Part shown: piece after piece, positions 56,459 through 64,000 of the stretch
Layout: each line of letters starts with the position of its first letter
Numbering within the stretch: the first letter of the stretch is position 1
Assembly: GCA_020881915.1 (NCBI GenBank)
Contig: JAJFPB010000004.1
Span: 2,170,001 to 2,234,000, forward strand
DNA: 64,000 bases
Source of the DNA: Paramyrothecium sp. XJ0827
Taxonomy: Eukaryota > Ascomycota > Sordariomycetes > Hypocreales > Stachybotryaceae
Direction: 5' to 3'
Notes under the pieces: model-generated
Told to the model about the DNA's origin: nothing
What the model saw: the letters and a program-made list of their open reading frames with translations, nothing else
The model's database searches: none
Program-made: the position numbers and the translations under genes

Positions 56459-59400
56459 CCTATACAACCCACTCAGTGATTGAGGACTTCTTTTTTTTGG
56501 TGATTGTGTGTTCGGAAAATTGGGTTTCACACCCTTCGTTTTCTCTCCCCCTACAGTTACTTCCAAAGCAAGTAAAATGTTGCCTTAATTTGTGGCATTC
56601 TTTTTGTACTCATTCAATATACTAACAGAAGGACTTCTCAATGGCGCGCATCACAACCTTGAGTCGTTGCTGATGCTTAGGACCAAGAGATGCCCGCATT
56701 TTGCTGGAATTAGAGAGGCAATAGAAAAATTAAGGTACTCTCTTCTCAATGATGGGCTGCAGGCATAAGCCAGTCGGTTAAGTTTTCCGGACGGCTACTT
56801 TTGCCAGTCCCAGTACCGTCATCTTTGTCACACGCATCGATGGCTTGGTCACGCAGGTCCAGTGTAAGTCTGCACTCTCCCCCGGGGCAGCATTGTTGAG
56901 CCGTACCCATTTGGCAGGGTTGTGGAAAAGACGTGTTTTGGCAAGATCTTTGAGCCGAATGTCATACAGTCGTAGTGCACGGTGTAGATCATGATTTAAC
57001 CGCATCATGGCTCTCGATGTGCCGTCGCCCGAAGAAGGCGCCTGGTATACAGCGCTTAGACTCCCCAACAAACAGCATGAAGTAGCCCTACGGGTGTTGG
57101 CGGCGCAATGTATGCAGGCGATAATTTTCAGCACCTCAGGCTTTAATCCGATGTTAAGAGGCATGTTCTTATTATATTCGCATGTGACAGAAACATACTT
57201 GTCTCGACTTTATGAACACAATTGCCCACAGCCGACTGCTAATGCCACGCCTCTGAAATCTGGCACCAGCGCCTGTTATGGCCCTAGGGACGACAAGCCA
57301 GTGCTCTAACCGTGAAGTCTTCAATGGATGCGGTGCTTCTCAAATTCATCTTCAGAAACCACGACAAATTTGGGCATGTGGCAAGGAGAGCATCTCGTAA
57401 CACTTTAGTGTAGATGGGTATGCTGCTTGATTGGAAAGCATTTATTAAATCGACATGATCTGGAGCTTTGACGAGCTAACAAATAGTAGTTCGTATTTCG
57501 AATAGGCTTGAAGCGGAGAGGCTAGCTCTGAGGTATACTCTTCTCCCGTTGGTGATTCCTGAAGAAAATCCTCATCTTTTTCTATTCATCATCTTGTCCA
57601 ACGTCAAGACGGTGAAGTTCTAAGAAGGAACCTTGACGGGCTTCCTCCAAAGGGCCTCACTTCCCGGCGTGCTTCCAGGATGCATTATACCATATTTGCC
57701 ACGACCCTAGCTTATCACCCCACCTACTTACGGACGTAAGGAGGAGCGATTTCGGGCTCAACTGTTGACTGGACATACAGGAGCCTGGTCGACTGACTGT
57801 ACTGAGCCTGCTTAGGTAGCCCGCTAACCAGGGATTTGTAATGATGAATAAATTGGGGGCTGAAAATCGGGCAAGGGAGGCGGAAACGACGCACGTCTTA
57901 CATCGTAGCCTACCGAACTACTATACATGGTAATATTCTTGCAGGCATGGTAGCATGACATGATAGTCCACAGGATGGACCTTCCAATGTGTATATGCTC
58001 ACATGTGAGGTGACAACAGCCATTTAGGCAGACGTGATTTACATTTATTGATCACATTGCGGAGACGCCACCGCGATTTTGGCTGGGCATCGGTTCAAGA
58101 GGCAATCTGGAGGGAGTTGAGGGTTCGACCAACAAACAACTCCTTCGCGTTAGCTCCGGCGCAGTTCAATCGTGGTCGGTATGCGCCGATAGAGTTACAT
58201 GATCTGCAACGCAGCCGTAACGCCAACTGAAGGGTGGCGGGCTTTAATGTTGGCCTGCCGTTACGCAAAGGGGGAGAGCTGATTCCCAAGCGATATGCAC
58301 CCAACTGCGCTACATACAGGCAGACGCGTGTGCGGAAGGGGGCTCAGGGAGGCAAGCATAAAGCTAACGGCACCCGCTGCGGCTGCGGCCATGCATCCTC
58401 CACGGGAGCGAGCAGTGTGGACAGCCTGCAGCCTGAGACACAATCCACGCCCGCCATGACGGTAAAGTCAAGATGGGCCCAAGGTTGTGGAAGTGCAGTT
58501 GTGGCATGACAAAAAACGGGTGCGCGGGAAGCTGAGTTGTCTGGGATGTCTACCTTGTCTATACAGAGTATGATGAGGAAATTAGCTTATTCCTGAGAAT
58601 ATGGTACCTCCATCCTGCCAGCAGCTCCAGGCGCGATCAGGCAAAATGTGGGCTCTCCGTCCCTCGAAGGAATCTGTCGGTGGGGGCGGCGGGCGGCGGG
58701 CGTCAGAAACGGCTCAGCTTGGGCAGTGGATTCGTCACAAACGATGTGCGCAAGCCCGGACCAGCCCTACCAAGCAGGCTAACGCAGCTCCCCATATCCA
58801 CATCCTCCCTTGCTGCTAAGGTAGTGAGGGACTGGGCTGACGCGATGCGTAGATGTGGTTTAGATGCTCTTCCGCGCGCCTCCAGGCAACTAACCCAAGA
58901 GGACATACTGTCGGTAATGATTGTTGCTGAGCATCCAAGTGCGTGATGGGAAAAACGGACAGATCTGAATCACCCACGCTACTACCTGAATGTTTCTCAT
59001 CTCCGACATTCGACAGCAAGCAGACTGTGATGAAAGTATTTGGTTGGCCATGTACATGCCCGAGCAGGCCTCCCTGACGAGAGAATTTCCGTGTATGTCC
59101 AATCAGCCAGAGCAGAGAAGCATGTTTCAAGGCAGGCAAAGATGCCACGCCACGCGAAGGCATGGATTCCTCGAATCGAAAAGAAGCCCAGGGACCATAG
59201 CCTGGGTTTCGATTGCTTATTAGTAGTCCTTTTTACAAGGCTACCTTATTGAGGTTTGGGCACATGCGTAACGGGGAGGCGAAAGTAAGGTCAACGTAGA
59301 CCGCAGAGTAACACTGCCTCATATTTCGCCCTGGAATTGCAGGGAACCGTAACATCGGCATTTGCGTGGCACGGGTCAGCGGTGGGAGCGTGTGAGTAAG

Positions 59401-59788
59401 TGAGTGAGTGAGCGAGCGGGTGTTGAGCTGTGCTGCGTTTGGGGGAAGGGGTGGGAGGATGGAAACCCCTCTTCCACCACCTTTGAGCTTGACCAACCCT
59501 GGAGATTGACTGTACGTTTTCGTGCCTTGCGTTAACCTTCCCGACCTTTCCTCACTCAACCACATGCATTGCTTGCTTGCTCCGTAACGGACTTCGCTAT
59601 CCTCATATACTCCTTCACCTGCTCCTGCACCTGCACCGTCGCCGGTGCTCTTCTTACAAACACCCTCAAGCCCGTCAGACGCGCGAAGCACGAGATTTGA
59701 TTAAGTACACAGTGACACCACCCACCCTTCCTTGGTTGACTGGCCAGCAACTACACCCAAATGCTGCTTAAGTGACCGCTCATTCACC
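56459..59788. other. 3.3 kb intergenic region, no convincing gene
   Basis: Frames of 90-128 codons exist (56778-57164 minus, 57007-57309 plus, 58234-58509 plus), but none shows a domain, and the first two overlap each other. A GAGT-type tetranucleotide repeat lies at 59392-59417. The last few hundred bases are the promoter and leader of the C6 regulator at 59789. Confidence 0.45.
59392..59417. repeat. GAGT/GAGC tetranucleotide repeat
   Basis: About six imperfect units of TGAG(T/C) in the upstream region of the C6 regulator gene. Confidence 0.65.
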
Positions 59789-62748
59789 ATGGCGAGCTCC
59801 TTTGACTTCAACGCTCTCAACCAGCGAAACGACTCAGTTGGGTACGGACCTCCATCACCTCCGTCCCAGGCGGTACCGGATGCTTCCAACCAGTCCGCGC
59901 GGGTTCCCGGGAATGTCACCGTCTATCAGACTTCAGGCCCAGACGCTCACATTGGCCCCATCCTGACTCCCGGCTCTGGGATACCTGCACTCAACCCCAG
60001 GTCATGTGTCACATGCCGCCGCAGAAAGGTTCGTTGCGACAAACAGATGCCATGCTCCAATTGCAGGAGAGCCCTGATTCCTTGCATCTTCCCTGCGCCT
60101 GGACGCGCCCCGCGGCAGCCCAGGCCAAAGGATCCTAATGCACCGCCCAAGAACACCAGCCAAAGGGAGGTGGAGCTGGTCAAGAGGCTCAAGAAGCTGG
60201 AAGGCATAGTCGAGGAGCTCAGCGGCCAGATCGAGGTGGAATCCGGAGGCAAGGGTCCCTCCTCTGCCGGCTCTCCCGAAGCTGCCCATCCTCCCACCAC
60301 TGTCCACAGGCAAACGTCCGGCGGCCTAGACATGACCGCTACGAGCGGAGGTAGCCCCAAGGACTTCATAAGCGAGAGTGGCAGCGAAGGGGCCAGAAGA
60401 AAGGACCTGCAGCAGAAAATGGGACGTCTGGTGCTCAACGATCACAAGGGAAGCACCAGGTATGTCAGCAGCGTCTTTTGGTCAAAGTTGAACGATGAGG
60501 TATGCGCTGCGAATCGTCGAATCCAGACTTCTTGTCTCTAATGACCCATTGACAGCTCAACTCACTTCGGGAGGATACACAAAGACTAACCGATGAGGAC
60601 TCCGATTCTGATTACGATGAAACCCCGGAACACTCTCCGCCTGCCGCTTATCCCGCAGCACTCACAGGTGACCAGGCTTTCATCTTGGGCTATCAATCTA
60701 GTCGTGTCGACCTCAGGAGATTTCACCCCCTTGCTTCTCATGTGCCGTTCTTGTGGTCGGTCTATCAAGAGAATGTGGAAACGTTGGTTAAGGTCCTTCA
60801 TGTCCCTTCAACCGAGGTCATCATCCGTGAAGCCAGGAGAAGCCCAGAATCACTCACGCCGGCGAATGAAGCCCTTGTTTTTGGCATTTACTTTAGTGCG
60901 GTAGTATCCTTGGAACCCGAGGAGGTTTGTGTTCTCCGATTTGCGGCCTAAAGCAGACCAAAGCAACTGGCATGAAGTGGCTGACAGAAGTTTGTTTAGG
61001 TCATGACGAATTTCGGTGCGAACAAGGACGAACTTGTCGCGCATTACCGTTTTGCCCTAGAACAGGCACTCGCTAAGGCGAAATTCCTCAACACGTCTGA
61101 TCTCGCTGTTCTCACCGCTTTGACTCTCTTCCTTATTGTCGTTCGACGCTACGACGAGAGCCGATTTACGTGGGCTCTTACCGGCTTGGTGGTTCGCATT
61201 GCTCAGGGCATGGGTCTGCAGCGAGATGGAGCCAAATTAGAAGGCTTGAGACCACTGGAGATTGAGATGAGGAGACGAATTTGGTGGGCCATCCTAGTTT
61301 TGGACTACCGGTCCTCAGAGGAAATGGGTTCGGATCCTGCCATCAGCCCTAGCTCTTTCGACACGCAGATGCCCACCAACCTCAACGATGCGGATATAGG
61401 TCCTTCGAGCACGGAGATTCCGGTGGCTAGGGAGGGTCATTCCGACTGCGCCGTGCCTCTCGTTACGTATGAGATCTGCGACATATCGAGACAATTCCTC
61501 AATGCTGCGTCGAGCGGCACATCTGGAGGTCCGAGCATAGGCGAAGCCAGCATCGCCGAGCGAGAGCAAATGCTAATCAGCGTCTACCAACGTATCGAGC
61601 ACAAGTTCCTCAAACACGTCGTTGATGAGTGCGATCCACTGTACTGGGTTGCGGCCATGATTGCCCGGATCATCGTGGCAAAGATGTGCCTTGTTATCTA
61701 CCAACCTATGCTATTCCCCGGGTCTGGCCATAACTTGTCGGAAGAGATACGCGAGCGCATCTTCGTGGCGGCCATTGAAATCGTCGAATATAACCATAAG
61801 CTGAATACGGATCCCCGATGCAAACAGTATCGCTGGCTCTTTGCGACGTACACGAATTGGCATGCCATTGCATACAACCTGGTCGAGATATGCCAGCGCC
61901 CCTGGACAGCGCTAATTGAGCGCGCCTGGGAGGCGGTCAAGACCTATGATCGAGACCCAGCCGAGTATGCTAAGAACTCAGATCATGTGGCGGTGTTCCT
62001 GCCAATGCGCAAGTTGTTCATCAGAGCACGAAAACATCGCACTGCAGAGATTGCTCGGCTCAAAGCCAACCCAGAGGAGGCCCGACGACTGGACTTTGCT
62101 GAACGAGTGAACCCTGCACAAGCCCGATTCGGGCCGGTCCCCGGTACCGAGAACACGATGGAAATAATGAGGGAAAGATGGCGGGCGTTGACCAGGCCAG
62201 ATGGAGCTAGTCCTCTGCCCTTCGGTCATCGTAATCGAACTCCTGTTCCGCCCTTTTCTAGCGACGCGGATCCCGTTTCCCAATCAGGATCTCATTTACA
62301 GGTGCCACACTCCGCAGGCCATGTCCCAGTCAGTGGTGAAGGCACACTGCCCATGGATCTCTCGAACCGGGCAATTGATCTGGTCGACGATGTCATCTCT
62401 CAACCCGCCGTCACCATGTCCGATTTCTGGCCTCTCCAGATGATGTCGAGCGGGACACCTTCGGCTGTGAGCCCCGGCATGGTAGGACCTCAGGCGCCAG
62501 TCCAGCACCCGCTCCACACTCAAAGCCATATACAGCCCCTGAGCGGAGCGGTACTCAATCAACAAGGCATGCAAATACCAGGTGACGACAGCTCTGCAGC
62601 ATTTATGTGGAGCGAATATTCCTTAGCCAATGCGAATGCAAAATTTGATGCAGCAGCATTTGAAGACACGGACATGCTTGGAGAGAATTTCGACTGGCAA
62701 GACTGGAGTCAAAGTATTCGGGGTCTAGAAATGGGAAGTGCTCCTTAG
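59789..62748 (+). CDS. Zn2Cys6 transcription factor with fungal-specific TF domain
   Basis: Three exons (59789-60499, 60556-60924, 61000-62748) encode 942 aa. Introns of 56 and 75 nt (GTATGC...ACAG, GTTTGT with branch CTGAC...TTAG) join LNDE to LNSLRED and EPEE to VMTNFGAN. The zinc cluster lies at about residues 72-98 (CVTCRRRKVRC, CSNC, then PC), followed by a Pro/Lys linker and a coiled coil (VELVKRLKKLEGIVEEL). The middle-homology region starts near residue 290 (RRFHPLASHVPFLWSVYQENV) and includes MEMRRRIWWAILVLD-type sequence (LEIEMRRRIWWAILVLDYR). The C-terminal ~200 residues are disordered, rich in Pro, Ser and Gln, and may act as an activation region. Targets are unknown. The start is the first ATG in a good context (TTCACCATGGCG). 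Confidence 0.92.
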
Positions 62749-63113
62749 GTGTCGCTCTCTTTGAGGCCAAGTTCAGCCTCGGACAGGCACAGCCGCTCTT
62801 TGGAAATGGAGTAATGTGTACGTCTTCAGATGCTTAACTGCATCGTTGAAATGATGGGATGATAAAAAACAATATGCGAGGCCAAGTAATACACGTACCG
62901 GAAGAAGTTTTGGACGAATTGGCGGTCATTTTGAATAGCAGTTGCCTAATCTTACCTCGGGTATCTCGAGACATGCATCAGTGATCGCGTAGGCTCTTAG
63001 GGCTCTCTACATGAATGGCTGAAGCTTTTGAGGTAACGCCCCGCCAGGGAAAATGGTATGTATGCTGAGTCGCCGGCACCGCTGTTTGAAAACTACAGAC
63101 GCCTCGCGTCCTG
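62749..63113. other. Convergent 3' flanks, no gene seen
   Basis: Spacer between the C6 regulator (plus) and the Nudix gene (minus), partly AT-rich, no supported feature. Confidence 0.5.
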
Positions 63114-64000
63114 CTATATCTTGCTACCGCCTGCCTTGAACTTTCGCTCCTCTTCCAGGACATCCTCCCTCTTGCGGATCTCCACCTCGGACGGACCGCC
63201 CTTGGCGAACCTCACCAGCGCGACGTGCTCCCAGTCGCCGCCGCGGTCCGAGCCCTTCAGCTCCGGCCCGGGCTTGTCGAGGCCCAGCACGACGCGACCG
63301 TCGCTGCCGCGGACGAACAGGTTGTGCGGGCTCATGACCTTGTCGGCCCAGGGGATGCTCGACGTGCCGTGCTCCCGGGCTTTGGTCGACTCCGCCGTGG
63401 GCGTGGCGCGCAGGAACGCGAGGAGCGCCTCGCGCTGGGACTCGCGGTGGCGCCGCGCGGCGGCCGCGTCGCCGGCGGGGGCCGGCGTGAAGAACCGCGC
63501 CAGGTGGTGCAGCAGGTACGCCTGCGGGGGGAAGAGGATGATGTCGCCGGCGGCGAGGCGGCGGAGGAACGTCTGCGGGGAGCCGAAGGTGGCGGCCGTG
63601 TGCTCGACGCCGTTGTCCGGCGTGGCGATGAGCATCTCCGAGGGCGGCGCGTCCGCCTGCGCGAGGGGCAGCATGTAGACGTACATCTGCGTGGTGAACC
63701 TCTTGGGGACGTTGGTCGGGGTCAGCCACCTCGTGAACGGCACCAGGCCGTCCGTGTCGGGGACGCCGCCGAGCGACCGCACCCAGTCGCCGAAGCGGAC
63801 CTCGTTGCCGTGGATGCGCCGCCTCGCGGCGTCGCGCTCCTCGCCGGCGGCCACGTTGAAGAGCTCGCCGCGGCGCTTGGCGAGCAGGATGCCCGTCTCC
63901 TCGAAGCACTCGCGCACGGCGCCGAGGCGGTAGGCGGGCCCGTCGCGGTGCCGGGCCGGGTCCTCGGGGCCGGGGATGTCGCCGTCATGGAAGGCGTCGA
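63114..64000 (-). CDS. Nudix hydrolase, NUDT7/NUDT19-like, 5' partial
   Basis: The minus-strand frame is open to the window end, so the N-terminus is missing; the stop lies at 63114-63116. The Nudix box core is GAVRECFEETGILLAKRRG near the upstream edge, with the REx2EE metal-binding Glu residues intact; what precedes it (DAFHDGDIPGPED, then YRL) fits the start of the domain. Downstream, FTRWLTPTNVPKRFTTQMYVY and the long C-terminal part match coenzyme-A diphosphatase-type Nudix proteins (NUDT7/NUDT19), which cleave CoA and acyl-CoA esters, often in peroxisomes. The protein ends GGSKI, which is not a convincing peroxisomal SKL-type signal. The region is very GC-rich, and the opposite strand and a second frame are also open for that reason. 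Confidence 0.85.
   Translation of the reverse strand, partial: DAFHDGDIPGPEDPARHRDGPAYRLGAVRECFEETGILLAKRRGELFNVAAGEERDAARRRIHGNEVRFGDWVRSLGGVPDTDGLVPFTRWLTPTNVPKRFTTQMYVYMLPLAQADAPPSEMLIATPDNGVEHTAATFGSPQTFLRRLAAGDIILFPPQAYLLHHLARFFTPAPAGDAAAARRHRESQREALLAFLRATPTAESTKAREHGTSSIPWADKVMSPHNLFVRGSDGRVVLGLDKPGPELKGSDRGGDWEHVALVRFAKGGPSEVEIRKREDVLEEERKFKAGGSKI

Noticed and set aside
56778..57309. 128-codon minus and 100-codon plus frames downstream of the tRNA
   Set aside because: The two overlap, no domain is recognised and no promoter elements are seen.
58081..58140. GGGTTCGACC, a tRNA B-box look-alike
   Set aside because: No matching acceptor stem, D-arm or anticodon arm could be drawn around it.
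63124..63909. 261-codon second minus-strand frame in the Nudix gene
   Set aside because: Arg/Pro/Ala-rich shadow caused by high GC; the Nudix motif is in the other frame.

Overview
The window is chromosomal DNA of a filamentous ascomycete (Pezizomycotina, most likely a Sordariomycete). The evidence is short phase-varied introns (about 52-110 nt) with GTANGT/GTGAGT donors and CTAAC/CTGAC branch sites, two Zn2Cys6 (C6) transcription factors, fungal-type MFS sugar permeases, a proteinase-K-like secreted subtilisin, a filamentous-fungal Rab4-type GTPase with a long insertion, and a tRNA-Lys(CTT) with a 12-nt anticodon-loop intron. The species cannot be named from sequence alone. All gene models were built by hand from reading frames and splice signals; most introns restored a family-consistent protein across the junction, but none was tested against transcripts.

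Layout. 1-2.4 kb: 3' part of a cyclic-nucleotide-binding/F-box/LRR protein. 3.5-7.3 kb: nicotinate phosphoribosyltransferase, then a mitochondrial Bax-inhibitor-1/GHITM-like membrane protein. 7.3-8 kb: methionine-S-sulfoxide reductase (minus), with an unusually long open frame upstream of its start. 8.9-15.9 kb: a possible small catabolic cluster made of a quinate-permease-like MFS transporter (minus), a PDC-hydrolase-like amidohydrolase (plus) that is divergent from it and has CGG-N6-CCG inverted triplets in the shared promoter, and a C6 transcription factor (minus). 15.9-23.3 kb: a 7.4 kb stretch with no convincing gene but one TATA box and intron-like signals. 23.3-28.4 kb: lactose/hexose-type MFS transporter, a short-chain dehydrogenase (minus) and a Rab4-like GTPase. 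30.8-39 kb: intracellular GH2 beta-mannosidase and a secreted S8 protease, separated by 4.3 kb without a gene. 40.4-44.4 kb: malic enzyme and a convergent Mtc1-like protein. 45.8-50.3 kb: a 1492-residue disordered, probably nuclear protein with an 8-residue Thr/Glu/Pro repeat. 51.7-56.5 kb: ribosomal protein uL14 (four introns), a short spliced gene of 56 codons, a small membrane protein and the tRNA. 59.8-64 kb: a second C6 regulator and the 3' part of a Nudix hydrolase that runs off the end.

Most genes are housekeeping or general carbon-metabolism genes and do not form one pathway. The transporter/amidohydrolase/regulator trio is the only group whose arrangement suggests joint function (uptake and hydrolysis of an aromatic- or lactone-type acid under a local regulator). 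I found no clear transposon, rRNA or CRISPR array. Nothing here can be called a new system with confidence; the best leads are the trio with its putative operator, the 7.4 kb gene-free block with promoter and intron signals, the open extension upstream of msrA, and the unrecognised proteins.
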